Positions 11,334-23,473 of a stretch of 64,000 bases of DNA are shown piece after piece. Numbering within the stretch: position 1 is the first letter of the stretch; every line of letters begins with the position of its first letter. Below the pieces are notes generated by a model, which saw nothing but the letters and a program-made list of their open reading frames with translations, made no database searches and was not told where the DNA came from. Made by a program: the position numbers and the translations under genes. The stretch is from Zea mays. Taxonomy: Eukaryota; Streptophyta; Magnoliopsida; Poales; Poaceae. The stretch lies in NCBI RefSeq assembly GCF_902167145.1, contig NC_050098.1:18930501-18994500 (forward strand), given 5' to 3'.

Positions 11334-12479
11334 GTGGTCATCTGGCATAAGCACCAAAAGACAAACATGAGTAGAGAGGCGGCTAAGAAGATACACCTAA
11401 CAATTGTGCAATACAACAAAAGTGAGGTGGATTGGCTGAGCCAACACCCGGATGCTTGGCTCTGGTTGTGCAATTACTGGGCTTCGAACGAGTTCAGAGC
11501 TCGATCAGATAGAAATCATGGTAATCGGTTGAGTAAGCCTGGTCTCCACCACTTTGGGGCTGATGGTCACGCTGGCAAGGCTAAATGCCTGGTAAGTTAA
11601 ATGATTGTCAATTCTATTTCTTAAACAAATATGTGGACATGTAATCTTGTAATGTAGGCTTCTCGAGATGGCAAAAAGTCTACCATTATCCACACGTACG
11701 TCGCGGGGCACAAGGGTCTAGATCCGGATAACCCGGAGATTCTTTGCGATGAGAATGCGACACAAAAGTTGATACATCTGAATACCAAATCGAAACTCTA
11801 ATATTGCATTTTCAATTGAAATCAATTTTTTGCAGGGTCTCTATATTTAAACCATGCGAGAGAAACATGGACCAGATATCGACTAGATGACACTTGACTT
11901 CGACAGGATGGCAGCTTATGCAGCTGGTGGAGGTGTGCGACATTGGAGGTGTTTTATATTGTCAATTCATTTTATTTCAATAACTGTGATTCTACCCTAT
12001 TGTATATATTATAACACTCTGTGCAGGTTTCCTATCGGTGATGACATTGTGGATCGCCAAAGTTATAGTAGGTAGTCATCCTACTATATCGGGACTAGTC
12101 AGCCTCGGCGGTCATCTACCCATGAGGAGGAGATGCAACAAATGCTGCAGGAGATGCAACAAATGCGATAATAGATGCAAATGATGCAATCACAACAAAA
12201 GCATATGTGGATGTATCAACAAGTAATAACTCGACTTCAATTTAGTTATTTGTCAGTGTTTCCAAATGATTCTAAATGCACAATTGGTCATTTGTTTACT
12301 TGTAGATGTATGGTAGCGGAGTACTTCAGCAAGGCATTACTTCGACTTCGCCAGCGGACCACTCGTCTTCACATGGTGATGGATTACAGGTAAACTAGTG
12401 CAACTCTATCAAATTAGAGTTCTAAATCATAAACATGACACGTATTCTCTTGTTATAGGGTTCTGGGACATGTCCCCAT
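11334..12479 (+). pseudogene. Second CACTA gene (Transposase_24-like), 5' part, cut by the Ji-like insertion
   Basis: The frame 11334-11600 contains SNEFRARSDRNHGNRLSKPG, a match to the conserved core of plant Transposase_24 proteins. A likely intron (11592-11657, GTAAGT to ATGTAG) precedes an exon that includes DGKKSTIIHTYVAGH. Further exons are decayed by stops. Near 12130-12225 the reading becomes Met/Gln-rich. The coding region is broken at 12479 by the Ji-like element and resumes at 21688. It is related to the second, DNA-binding type of CACTA protein (inference). Confidence 0.6.
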
Positions 12480-13627
12480 TGAAAGTCGCCTAGAGGGGGG
12501 TGAATAGGCAAAACCTGAAATTTATAAACTTAAACACACACTAAGGTCGGGGGTTAGTGTTAGAGTTAAACTCAAGTCGCAAAGAGAGGGAAAACAAATC
12601 AACCAAGAAATAAGGCGAGTGAACACGATGATTTGTTTTATCGAGGTTCGGTTCCAAAGAACCTAGTCCCCGTTGAGGAGGTAACAAAGACCGGGTCTAT
12701 TCCAACCCTTTCCCTCTCTCAAACGGTCACTTAGACCGAGTGAGCCTTCTTCCTTAATCTCACGGGTCACTAAGACCCCGCAAGGACCACCACACACTTG
12801 GTATCTCTTGCCTTGCTTACAAAGCACTTGAGAGTAAGAGAAAGAAAAGAAAAAGGCCAAGCCAAGCAACAAAAGAACACAAGAACACCCTCTCTCAAAC
12901 CCAAATGGAATTGAGTTGAATCCAAGGCTTTGGAGAGGATCAAATCTATTTGATGTGTCTTTGAGTGGAGTTTTTTGCTCTTGTATTGAATGCAATGTTT
13001 GGAATGCTTGGATGGTTATGAATGAGGTGGTTGGAGGGTATTTATGGCCCCCAACCACTTCCATAGTCGTTGGGGAGGCTGCTGTCGATGGGCGCACCGG
13101 ACAGTCCGGTGCGCCGCCACGTCACCCAACCGTTAGGGTTCTGGAGCAGTTGATCGTTGGCGCCTTTGTCTTCTTGTGGCACCGGACAGTCTGGTGGTGC
13201 ACCGGATAGTTCGGTGCCCCTCTGACTCGCTGCTCTGACTTCTACCGCGACACTGTAGCGCTGTCAGAGTCGACCGTTGCGCGCAGGTAGCCGTTACCCC
13301 TCTGGCTCACCGAACAGTCCAGTGGCACACCGGACAGTCCGGTGAATTATAGCGGAGCGCGCCTGTATTTTCTCGAGAGTGGTTGCTTGGCTCCTGTATG
13401 GCCCTGGTGCACCGGACACTGTCCGGTGCGTCAGACCACAGCACACTCAATTCCCTTTTGCTCCTTTAGAATTGGGTCCCTAACTTGAATATTTATTGGT
13501 TTGTGTTGAACCTTTATGCACCTGTAATACATGTATTCTAGAGCAAACTAGTTAGTCCATATGTTTGCGTTGGACATTCAACCACCAAAATTAATTGTAG
13601 GAAAAGGTTAACCCTATTTCCCTTTCA
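12480..13627 (-). repeat. 3' LTR of the Ji-like element (1148 bp)
   Basis: Minus strand: starts TGAAAGGGAAATAGGG at 13627 and ends GGCGACTTTCA at 12480. It lacks about 50 bp of a CCGGACAC/GTGTCCGG palindrome block that the 5' LTR has, which explains part of the length difference (1148 versus 1208 bp). Confidence 0.9.
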
Positions 13628-13645
13628 ATCTCCCCCTTTTTGGTG
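13628..13645 (-). other. Polypurine tract of the Ji-like element
   Basis: The minus strand reads CACCAAAAAGGGGGAGAT directly before the 3' LTR. It is the plus-strand DNA primer site and matches the tract of the Opie-like element. Confidence 0.8.
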
Positions 13646-14544
13646 ATTGATGCAACACAAACCAAAGCAAATAATAAGTGCAGAAATGTAACTAGTTTGC
13701 ATTTAGAATGTGCATAGGTTACTTGGAACTAAACCAATTGATAATCTCACTAGATATGAATGGATTGCTTTTTCTTTTATTTAACATTTTGGACCACATT
13801 TGCACCACTTGTTTTGTTTTTGCAAATCCTTTTGGAAAATCTTTTCAAAGTCTTTTGCAAATAGTCAAAGGTATATGAATATGATTGCAGGAAGAATTTT
13901 GAAGATTTGAAATTACTCCCCCTGTTTCAAATGTTTTTCCTTTGACTAAATAAAACTCCCCCTGAATGAAATACTCCTCTTAGCTTTCAAGAGGGTTTTT
14001 GAAATGGATATCTATTTCAAAATTGACATTTAAAGATATCAATTGAAGGATTGATTGTGAATTGGATACCAATTTTGAAAATCAATCTTTAAAGATACCA
14101 ATTGAAGAGATTGCCATGACATAGCTACCAATGTGAAAAACATCAATTAAAACTTTATTTTGAATTTTTTTTGAAATGGTGGTGCAGTCCTTTTGCTTTG
14201 GGCTTAATATTCTCTCCCCCTTTGGCATTAATCGCCAAAAACGGAGACCTTGAGAGCCCTTGTTACTTTCTCCCCATTGGTACAAGTAAATAAGTGTGAA
14301 GGATTATACCAATTGAGAGTGGAGGAACAACGACAAAGTGTAGATGATACCGTCAGAGTGGTGGAGTGGAAGCCTTGTTCTTTGCCGAATACTCCATTTC
14401 CCTTTCAATCTACGACTTATATAGAAATACACTTGAAAACATATTAGTCGTAGCCTTGGTACAAGGATAATAAGAAATATGCATTTGTACCAAAATGAAA
14501 GAGACATGATCAAAGGAATATAAATGAGCTATGTGTGCAATGTT
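13646..14544 (-). other. Non-coding region between pol and 3' LTR, Ji-like element
   Basis: AT-rich, with several CTCCCCCT/AGGGGGAG tract-like motifs (near 13917, 13956 and 14213), as expected for a Sirevirus 3' region. No reading frame supported. Confidence 0.7.
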
Positions 14545-16036
14545 TCAATTAAAATTCCGAGAATCAAGTATATTTAGCTCATTCCTAAGTTTGCTAGACG
14601 TTTTCTCATCTAGTGGCTTGGTAAAGATATCGGCTAATTGGTTTTGGGTATTAACATAAGCAATTTCGATATCCCCCTTTTGTTGGTGATCCCTCAAAAA
14701 GTGATACCGAATGTCTATGTGCTTAGTGCGGCTATGTTCAACAGGATTACCCATCATGCAGATTGCACTCTCATTCTCACATAGGAGAGGGACTTTTCTC
14801 AATTTGTAGCCATAGTCCCTAAGGGTTTGCCTCATCCAAAGTAATTGCGCACAACAATGGCCTACGGCAATGTACTCGGCTTCGGCGGTGGAAAGAGCTA
14901 CAGAGTTTTGTTTCTTTGAAGCCGATGACACCAGGGATCTCCCTAGAAACTGACAAGTCCCTGATGTGCTCTTCCTATCAATTTTACACCCTGCCCAATC
15001 GGCATCAGAATATCCTATCAAATCAAAGGTGGATCCCTTGGGGTACCAAAGCCCAAACTTAGGAGTGTAAACTAAATACCTCATGATTCTCTTCATGGCC
15101 CTAAGGTGAACTTCCTTAGGATCTGCCTGGAACCTTGCACACATGCATATAGAAAGCATAATATCCTGTCGAGATGCACATAAGTAGAGTAAAGATCCTA
15201 TCATCGACCGGTATACCTTTTGATCTACGGATTTACCTCCCGTATCGAGGTCGAGATGCCCATTGGTTCCCATGGGTGTCTTGATGGGTTTGCCATCCTT
15301 CATTCCAAACTTCTTAAGTATGTATTGAATATACTTTGTTTGGCTGATGAAGGTGCCATCTTGGAGTTGCTTGATTTGAAATCCTAGGAAATACTTCAAC
15401 TCCCCCATCATAGACATCTCAAATTTTTTTAATCATGATCCTACTGAACTCTTCACAAGTTGATTTGTTAGTAGACCCAAATATAATATCATCAACATAA
15501 ATTTGGCATACAAATAAATCTTTTGCAACAATTTTAGTAAAGAGAGTAGGATCGGCTTTTCCGACTTTGAAGCCATTAGTGATTAGAAAATCTCGCAGGC
15601 ATTCATACCATGCTCTTGGGGCTTGCTTGAGCCCATAAAGCGCCTTTGAGAGTTTGTAAACATGGTTAGGGTACTCACTATCTTCAAAGCTAGGAGGTTA
15701 CTCAATGTAAACCTCTTCCTTGATAGGTCCATTGAGGAAGGCACTTTTCATGTCCATTTGATAGAGCTTAAAGCCATGGTAAGTAGCATAGGCAAGTAAT
15801 ATACGAATTGACTCAAACCTAGCTACGGGTGCATAAGTTTCACCAAAGTCCAAACCTTCGACTTGTGAATAACCTTTGGCCACAAGTTGGGCTTTGTTTC
15901 TTGTCACCACACCATGCTCATCTTGCTTGTTGTGGAATACCCACTTGGTACCTACAACATTTTGATTAGGACGTGGAACTAAATGCCATACCTCATTCCT
16001 CGTGAAGTTGTTGAGTTCCTCTTGCATTGCCAGCAC
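14545..16036 (-). pseudogene. Reverse transcriptase and RNase H of the Ji-like element (broken)
   Basis: Minus-strand pieces 16036-15698 and 15417-14545 carry the Ty1/copia reverse transcriptase ([31 protein letters not shown]) and RNase H ([25 protein letters not shown]). The codons for the catalytic YVDD are still readable near 15497 but lie in a stretch cut off by a stop near 15700 and a frameshift near 15420. It copied the element RNA when active. Confidence 0.8.
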
Positions 16037-16134
16037 CCAATCCGGATCTCTTAGTGCATCCTCTACCCTATATGGCTCAATAGAGGAAACAAAAGAGTAA
16101 TGTTCATAGAAGTGTGCAACTTGAGATCTAGTAG

Positions 16135-17790
16135 TTACCCCCTTATGAATGTCACCAAGGATGGAGTTGACGGGGTGATCTCGTTGAATTGCTTGGTGGA
16201 CTCTTGGTGTGGCGGTCTTTGACCCTGAATTTCTTGATCATCTTCCTTGTCTTCATTCTCTTCATCTCCCCCTTGATCATTATCCTCCTCTTGAGGTGGC
16301 TCTTGATCTTCATTTTCATCATCTTGAGCATGTTCCTCACCTTGGGTAGGTGGAGATGCTTGGTTGGAAGCTGATGGTTGATCTTTTGCTTGTGGAGGAT
16401 CTTCGGATTCCTTAGGACACACGTCTCCAATAGTCATGTTCCTTAGCACGACGCATGGAGCCTCTTCATCATCTAGCTCATCAAGATCAAGTTGCTCCAC
16501 TTGGGAGACATTAGTCTCATCAAACACAATGTCACAAGAAACCTCTACTAATCTAGTGGATTTGTTGAAGACTTTATATGCCCTTGTGTTTGAGTCATAA
16601 CCAAGTAAAAAGCCTTCTACAACCTTAGGAGCAAATTTAGATTTTTCTACCTCTTTTAATAAGAATAAAGCATTTGCTCCCAAAGTCTCTAAAATATGAA
16701 ACATTAGGCTTTTTACCAGTGAGGAGTTCGTATGATGTCTTCTTGAGGATTCAGTGAAGGTAGAGTCGGTTGATGGAGTAGCAGCCGGTGTTAATTGCCT
16801 CGGTCCAAAACCGGTCTGGTGTCTTGTACTAATCAAGCATGGTCCTTGCCATATCTAATAGAGTTCTATTCTTCCTCTCCACTATACCATTTTATTGAGG
16901 TGTGTAGGGAGAAGAGAACTCATGCTTGATGCCCTCCTCCTCAAGAAAGCCTTCAACTTGTGAATTCTTGAACTCCGTACCATTATCGCTTCTTATCTTT
17001 TTGATCCTTAATCCAAACTCATTTTGAGCTCGTCTCAAGAATCCCTTTAATGTATCTTGGGTTTGTAATTTTTCTTGCAAAAAGAACACCCAAGTGAAGC
17101 GAGAATAATCATCCACAATAACTAGACAGTACTTACTCCTGTCGATGCTTATGTAAGCGATCGGGCCGAATAGATCCATGTGGAGTAACTCGAGCGACCT
17201 GTCAGTCATCATGATGTTTTTGTGTGGATGATGGACTCCAACCTGCTTTCCTGCTTGGCATGTGCTACAAACCCTGTCTTTCTCAAAATGAACATTGGTT
17301 AGTCCTAAAATGTATTCTCCCTTTAGAAGCTTGTGAAGATTCTTCATCCCAACATGGGCTAGTCAGGGATGCCAGAGCCAACCCATATTAGTCTTAGCAA
17401 TTAAGAAAGTGTTAAGTTCAGCTTTGTTTTCATTAAAATCAACTAAATATAGCTGACCCTCTAACACTCTCTTAAATGCTATTGAATCATCACTTCTTCT
17501 AAAGACAGTAACAGCTATATCAGTGAATAGACAGTTGTAGCCCATTTTGCATAATTGAGAAACAGAAAGCAAGTTGTAATCTAAAGAATCTACAAGAAAA
17601 ACATTGGAAATAGAATGGTCAAATGATATAGCAATTTTACCAAGTCCTTTGACCAAACCTTGATTTCCTTCCCCGAATGTAATAGCTCGTTGGGGATCTT
17701 CATTTTTCTCATAGGAGGAGAACATCCTTTTCTCCCCTGTCATGTGGTTTGTGCACCCGCTATCGATTATCCAACTTTAACCACCGGGTG
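16135..17790 (-). pseudogene. Protease and integrase of the Ji-like element (broken)
   Basis: Minus-strand pieces 17743-17363, 17347-16892 and 16836-16135. The protease motif (Asp-Ser-Gly-Cys-Thr-Asn-His) begins near 17770. The integrase follows, with HMDLFGPI, RSDNGTEF and the start of SSPYTPQ before a frameshift near 16890. The last piece is the hydrophilic linker rich in Glu, Asp and Gln before the reverse transcriptase. At least three disruptions. Confidence 0.75.
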
Positions 17791-17797
17791 CATAAAC

Positions 17798-20420
17798 CTA
17801 CAAAACAAATTTAGGCCTTTTCTTAGGTACCCAAACGGTCTTGGGTCCTTTCACATTAGAAACAAACACCTTGGGAACCCAAACACAAGTTTTTGAACTC
17901 TTGTGTTTGCCCCCAACATATTTGGCAACTACTTTGCCTAATTTGTTAGTTACAACATATGAAGCATCAAATGTCTTAAATGAAATGTTATGCTCATTTG
18001 ATGCAGTGGAAGTTTTCTTTTTAGGAATTTTAACATGAGTGGAATGCCTAGAGCTAGAAGCCTCATTTTTATATATAAATGCATGGTGAGAAACATTATG
18101 AGGTTTCCTAGCATGAATCTTCCTAATCTTATGTTCGGGATAGTTTGCAGGATATAAAATGTAACCCTCACTATCCTGAACCATGGGAGCCTTGCCCTTA
18201 ACAAAATTAGCCAATATTTTAGGGGCGTTAAGCTTGACATTGCTCCCATGTTGGAAACCAATGTCATCCTTAATGCCAGGGCGTCTCCCATTATAGAGCA
18301 TGCTTCTAGCAAACTTAAACTTTTCATTTTCAAGTTCATGCTCATTAATTTTAGTAGTCAATTTAGATATATGATTATTTTGTTGTTTAATCATGGCAAT
18401 GTGATCATCAATAGCTTCAATATTAACATCTCTACATCTAGTGCGAATGGAAACATGATCAATAGTAGTTGTAGAGGGTTTGCAAGCATTTAATTCTTCT
18501 ATCTTAGCACTTAATCTGGCATTCTCATCTCTAAGACAGGAAATAGAATCATTGCAAACATTTAATTCTTTAACCTTAGAATTTAAACTAGCATTTTCAT
18601 TTCTAAGGCTAGAAATAGAATCATGGCAAATGCTAAGCCCTTTAGATAGATTTTCACATTTTTCCACTTCCTGAGCATAAGCATTTTTCAACTTAACAAT
18701 TTTTTTTCTTTAATAAGGAAGTCCTCTTGGCTATCCAAGAGTTCAACCTTCTCATTAATTGCTTCTATTAATTCATTCAGTTTCTTCTTTTGATCCATGC
18801 TAAGGTTGGCAAAGAGAGACATTAAATTATCCTCACTATCACTAGAGCTACCATCGTCACTAGATGTTGTATATTTGGGGGTGGCTCTAGATTGTACCTT
18901 CTTATTTTTGCCGTCCTTAGCCATGAGACACTTGTGGCTGACATTGGGGAAGAGGAGACCCTTGTTGATGGCAATGTTGGTGACGTCCTCGTCGGAGGAG
19001 GAGTCGGTGGAGCTCTCATCGGAGTCTCATTCCCGACATATGTGAGCATCGCCGCCCTTCTTCTTGTAGTATCTCTTCTTTTCCTTCTTCTTCCCCTTCT
19101 TGTTGTTGTCCCTGTCACTTTCACTAGAAATAGGACATTTAGCTATAAAGTGACCGGACTTACCACACCGGTAGCACACCTTCTTGGAGTGGGATTTATA
19201 GTTCTTCTCTCTCCTTTGCTTGAGGATTTGGTGGAAGCTCTTGATGATGAGCGCCATTTCCTTGTTGTCGAGCTTGGAGGCGTCGATTGGAAGCCTACTC
19301 GATGTAGACTCCTCCTTCTTGTCTTTCGTCGCTTTGAACGCGACGGGTTGCACCTCGGGTGTAGAGGTGGCGCCATGCTCCAAGTTGACAATATGTTTGG
19401 AGTCTTTGATCATAAGTTCAAAGCTCACAAACTTGCCTATCACTTCCTCGGGAGACATTAGTTTATATCTAGGATCCCCACGTATTAATTGAACGTGAGT
19501 AGGATTATGAAATACGAGGGGTCTAAGAATAACTTTGACCATCTCATGGTCATCCCATTTGGTGCTCCCGAGGTTGCGCACTTGGTTCACCATTGTCTTG
19601 AGCCGATTATACATCGCTTGTGGCTCTTCTCCTTTGTTGAGGACGAATCAACCAAGCTTCCCCTCGATCGTCTCACGCTTGGTTATCTTGGTCACCTCGT
19701 CCCCTTCGTGCGCTGTTTTGAGGACGTCCCAAATTTCTTTAGCGCTTTTTAACCCTTGAACCTTGTTATACTCCTCTCAATACAAGGAGGCGAGGAGTAT
19801 AGACGTGGCTTGAGAGTTAAAGTGCCTAATTTGGGCGGCCTCGTCCGAGTCATAATCCTTGTCCCCTACTTGTGGTACCTGCGCTCCAAATTCAACTATG
19901 TTCCATATGCTTTCGTGGAGTGAGGTTAGGTGATGCCTCCTTTTATCACTCCACATACAATAATCTTCACCATCAAAATATGGTGGTTTGCCTAGGGGAA
20001 CGGAAAGTAATGGAGCGCGCTTAGAAATACGGGGATAACGAAGAGGCATCTTACTATACTTCTTATGCTCATGGCGCTTAGAAGCGACGGATGACTCGGA
20101 GCTCGATGTGGAGGGTGACGAAGAGTCGGTCTCGTAGTAGACGACCTTTCTCATCTTCTTCTTCTTGTCACCTTTCCGATGCGACTTGATGAAGAGGATT
20201 CCTCCTTATGTTTGTTTCTGGACTCCCTTGAGGGCATGTTCGGTTATACCAATCCAGAGAGGGATTGGAGGGGATTTAATCCCCTCCTAGTTAAAAATGA
20301 CTAGGAGGGGATTAAATTCCCTCCAATCCCCCTCTGGATTGGTGTAACCGAACAAGCCCTGAGAGAGTCCTCCCGGAGCTTGCGGACTTGTCGCCAGTCA
20401 TTATCTCCCTCTTGGCGTGA
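17798..20420 (-). pseudogene. Gag of the Ji-like element (broken, MITE inserted)
   Basis: Fragments on the minus strand: an N-terminal part (20154-19777, VVYYETDSSS), the retrotransposon gag domain and a CCHC zinc knuckle (VCYRCGKSGHFIAKC, near 19140-19190), then a long coiled coil (18924-18350) and a basic tail ending KTVWVPKKRP. A 128-bp MITE lies in the N-terminal codons. Stops near 19777 and 19620 and a frame change near 18690-18820 break it. Compare the intact gag at 44750-47446. Confidence 0.75.
20232..20359. mobile_element. Tourist-like MITE (128 bp) in the Ji-like gag
   Basis: Inverted ends GGGCATGTTCGGTTATACC and GGTGTAACCGAACAAGCCC surround a second palindrome (GGATTTAATCCCCTCC mirrored). 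A TGA triplet at 20229-20231 is repeated at 20360-20362. Ends, size and a 3-bp duplication fit a PIF/Harbinger-derived MITE. Confidence 0.8.
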
Positions 20421-20460
20421 TCTCCCGACATCACTTTGAGTTGTTAGACTCTAATGAAGC

Positions 20461-20478
20461 ACCAGGCTCTGATACCAA
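20461..20478 (-). other. Primer binding site of the Ji-like element
   Basis: The minus strand reads TTGGTATCAGAGCCTGGT, the usual Ty1/copia site matching the 3' end of initiator methionine tRNA, just inside the 5' LTR. Confidence 0.85.
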
Positions 20479-20479
20479 T

Positions 20480-21687
20480 TGAAAGTCGCCTAGAGGGGGT
20501 GTGAATAGGCGAAACCTAAAATTTATAAACTTAAACACGCACTAAGGTCGAGGGTTAGCGTTAGAGTTAAACTCAAGTCGCAAAGAGAGAGAAAACAAAT
20601 CAACCAAGAAATAAGGCGAGTGAACACGGTGATTTGTTTTACTGAGGTTTGGTTCCAAAGAACCTAGTCCCCGTTGAGGAGGTCACAAAGACCGAGTCTA
20701 TTCGAACCCTTTCCCTCTCTCAAACGGTGACTTAGACCGAGTGAGCCTTCTTCCTTAATCTCACGAGTCACTAAGACCCCGCAAGGACCACCACACACTT
20801 GGTGTCTCTTGCCTTGCTTACAAAGCACTTGAGAGTAAGAGAAAGAAAAGAAAAAGGCCAAGCCAAGCAACAAGAGCAACAAAAGAACACAAGAACACCC
20901 TCTCTCAAACCCTAATGGAATTGAGTTGAATCGGAGGCTTTGGAGAGGATCAAATCTATTTGATGTGTCTTGTAGTGGAGTCTTTTGCTCTTGTATTGAA
21001 TGCAATGTTTGGAATGCTTGGATGGTTATGAATGAGGTGGTTGGGGGTATTTATAGCCCCCAACCACTTCCATAGCCGTTGGGGAGGCTACTGTCGATGG
21101 GCGCACCGGACAGTCCGGTGCGCCACCGGACACTCACTGTTCAGTGTCCGGTGCGCCACCACGTCACCCAACCGTTAGGGTTCTGGAGCAGTTGACCGTT
21201 GATGCCTTTGTCTTCTTATGGCACTGGACAGTCTGGTGGTGCACCGGATAGTCCGGTGCCCCTCTGACTCGCTGCTCTGACTTCTGTCGCGACACTGTAG
21301 CAGTGTCAGAGTCGACCGTTGCGCGCAGGTAGCCGTTACCCCGCTGGCTCACCGACAGACGGTGGCACATCGGACAGTCCGGTGAATTATAGCGGAGCAC
21401 GCCTGTGTTTTCTCAAGAGTGGCTGCTTGGCTCCTGTACGGCCCTGGTGCACCGGACACTATCCGGTGGTACACCGGACTGTCCGGTGCGCCAGACCACA
21501 GCCCACTCAAGTCCCTTTTGCTCCTTTTGAATTGGGTCCCTAACTTGAATATTTATTGGTTTGTGTTGAACCTTTATGCACCTGTAATACATGTATTCTA
21601 GAGCAAACTAGTTAGTCCATATGTTTGCGTTGGACATTCAACGACCAAAATTAATTATAGGAAAAGGTTAACCCTATTTCCCTTTCA
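20480..21687 (-). repeat. 5' LTR of the Ji-like element (1208 bp)
   Basis: Minus strand from TGAAAGGGAAATAGGG (21687) to GGCGACTTTCA (20480). It carries CACCGGACAGTCCGGTG-type palindromes and a TATA box in a hairpin loop. Confidence 0.9.
21037..21067 (-). promoter_or_regulatory. TATA box in the loop of an inverted repeat, Ji-like 5' LTR
   Basis: Arms GTGGTTGGGGG (21037-21047) and CCCCCAACCAC (21057-21067) enclose TATTTATAG, which reads as CTATAAATA on the minus strand. The same arrangement occurs in the Opie-like LTRs. Confidence 0.7.
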
Positions 21688-22200
21688 CCCATGATGTCCC
21701 CAACGATGCCATGGGTATATGGTCCGTAGATGCCGCTTCACATGACTCTACAGATGTCGCCTCAGATGCCTACGCAGATGCCACCTCAGATGCCAACACC
21801 GATGCCACAGCAAATGAAATTGTCGATGCTGCCACCACATATGTCTTGGGGATATCCTCCTATGGGGCCGTCACAAATGCCTTGGGTGTATGCTCCATGG
21901 CCGACACAGCCACCACCATCACCAAGAGTGGTAAGTTAAGTCTACTTTGAGCTTTAGTTAACTAAAATGTAGTAAATAAAGTTAAATCTATACGGTAACA
22001 TATTTACCACATCTTTCTTAGGGTTCGGGTTCGCATCCTACTCCGGACGACGGTACGAACTTCGTCGACCAGATCTTCAACACGACCGACTTGTGTCCCG
22101 ACGACCCACCTCAAGCTTGGACATATGAACTTCTAGACTTTTTATGTGATGTTTGGACCTATTTATGCGATGTTCGAACTTGTGCATGTGAACTTATGGA
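21688..22200 (+). pseudogene. Second CACTA gene, 3' part after the Ji-like insertion
   Basis: Resumes at the CCCAT duplication. Positions 21700-21930 encode a Met/Pro/Gln-rich tail (repeats of CAGATGCC-type codons), preceded by at least one stop. A likely intron starts at GTAAGTTAAG (21931) and ends at TTTCTTAG (near 22021), leading into an exon that reads through TPDDGTNFVDQIFN. It joins the piece ending at 12479; together they are one interrupted, decayed gene. Confidence 0.55.
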
Positions 22201-22380
22201 CTATTGTGTATAAATATGTGTGAACTTGTGTTTGAGACTTGTTTGGACTTGTGTTTTTGACTATTGGGTATATATGTATGCTGGTTTTAAAATATAAACC
22301 TGTTCTAGAGGCTTCCCATCTAGGGAGGGAGCCATAATATGGTTTATATTTTTAAAAATAATAATATGAATGTCAGCCAA

Positions 22381-22789
22381 GCCAACGTCCTTATGTCTAC
22401 GTCAGATGTACGACCTTCTTACGGCCACATGGCAATGCCCGCGGATGGCCGGGTGTCCATTTAAGAACGTCGGCCATAGTGGCTAACATACTTAATGCAT
22501 TAAGCATGTCGGCCCACCAACATTATTAGGGTCACGTTGCTCGCTCATAGAGCCCCAGCCGAGTGCCATGTGGCTTATAGTTAAGAACGTCGGCCTCTTG
22601 GTACCGACATACTTAAGGTAGTAAGAACATTGAATTTGTCCTGGCCAAAGTTTTAAATTTAAAAACGTCGACCTCGACGTTCTTAGTTGTTTAAGTACGT
22701 CAAATCTTGTACGTCGGTTAAGAACGTCGGCCGATTAGAGTAAGAACGTCGGTTCCTGGCCGACGTTTTTTCATGGTTTTCCTATAGTG
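22381..22789. repeat. Right terminal and subterminal repeats of the CACTA element
   Basis: About ten copies of TAAGAACGTCGGCC-like motifs in both orientations, ending in GGTTTTCCTATAGTG at 22789. This is the CACTA terminus and TNP1-type binding region. Confidence 0.85.
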
Positions 22790-22792
22790 AAG

Positions 22793-23175
22793 CCCAAACA
22801 ACTCAGATCCAATTTACATGTTGAGTAGTGAGCCCCACACCATCACTTTCATAATTATTTGCTCTGGCAATATAGATTAGTGTATCACACACAAAGAATT
22901 ATAAGAGTAGCATGTGAGACACAGATTTATATTGGTTCAAGTACATGATACCTTACATCCAATTGAGAGTAGCTCTCGTTATCCATTTGCTCCAGTTCAC
23001 TAGAGGTTGTTGATGGTTAGTTTCCCAGTTGAGATGTCTAGAGATATGAGAAGATATAAGGAGATACTGATTAGGGGTTCCCCACCCCTTATTATATAGT
23101 CCAAGGGGGAGGCTATAGATAGGGTCATGATCAGTTTGCATAAAGGTATCCTAGTTTGTTACAAGAAAATCTCCT
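22793..23175 (-). repeat. Possible fragment of an old LTR flanking Huck-1
   Basis: Non-coding. The minus strand has a TATA-like ACTATATAA (23091-23099) followed by G-rich and AATC-type sequence typical of grass LTRs. The sequence appears to continue at 35775 after Huck-1. I could not find LTR ends, so this is a weak call. Confidence 0.35.
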
Positions 23176-23463
23176 TGTCGGCGTTTCGAACCCGAGGGGT
23201 CCCTGGGCCGACGAGTAAATTGTCGCCGCGTGCCCCAGCCCAGATGGGTCGGCGCGAGACGGAGCACGAAGGGGGGAAGAAGCCGGAGGGAGACAGGCGT
23301 AAAAGGGGAAACCCGCGGCCTTCGTGTTTGTCCCACGCCCAGGTCGGGTGCGCTTGTAGTAGGGGGTTACAAGCGTCCACGCGGGAGGGAGCGAGCGGCT
23401 TACGCGAGCGCCGTCCCGTCCTTCCCCGCGCGGCCAACCCTCTGTAAGAGGGCCCTGGACCTT

Positions 23464-23473
23464 CCTTTTATAG
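23464..23473 (-). promoter_or_regulatory. TATA box of the Huck-1 3' LTR
   Basis: The minus strand reads CTATAAAAGG. The same box occurs in the Huck-2 LTRs (near 39605-39614 and at 61203-61212). Confidence 0.65.

Larger units (their letters stand above)
12480..21687 (-). mobile_element. Ji-like Sirevirus (Ty1/copia), complete but degenerate
   Basis: Both LTRs are present on the minus strand (5' LTR 20480-21687, 3' LTR 12480-13627) and flanked by a perfect 5-bp duplication CCCAT (12475-12479 and 21688-21692). The order gag, protease, integrase, reverse transcriptase, RNase H is that of Ty1/copia. Long non-coding DNA between pol and the 3' LTR, and a coiled-coil gag, are Sirevirus traits. LTR ends in GACTTTCA suggest Ji rather than Opie (tentative). 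Many frameshifts and a MITE in gag show age. Confidence 0.9.
7401..22789 (+). mobile_element. CACTA (En/Spm) DNA transposon, left end outside the window, interrupted by a Ji-like element
   Basis: The right terminus is clear: the minus strand reads CACTATAGGAAAACC from 22789, followed by many subterminal copies of AAGAACGTCGGC and its complement. The same subterminal repeats occur at 7401-7500, so the left end has been separated by the Grande-like insertion. Coding remains of two CACTA genes on the plus strand lie between. The Ji-like Sirevirus (12480-21687) with a CCCAT duplication is nested in the second gene. A 3-bp target duplication would be AAG (22790-22792); its partner is outside the window. 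Confidence 0.85.
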
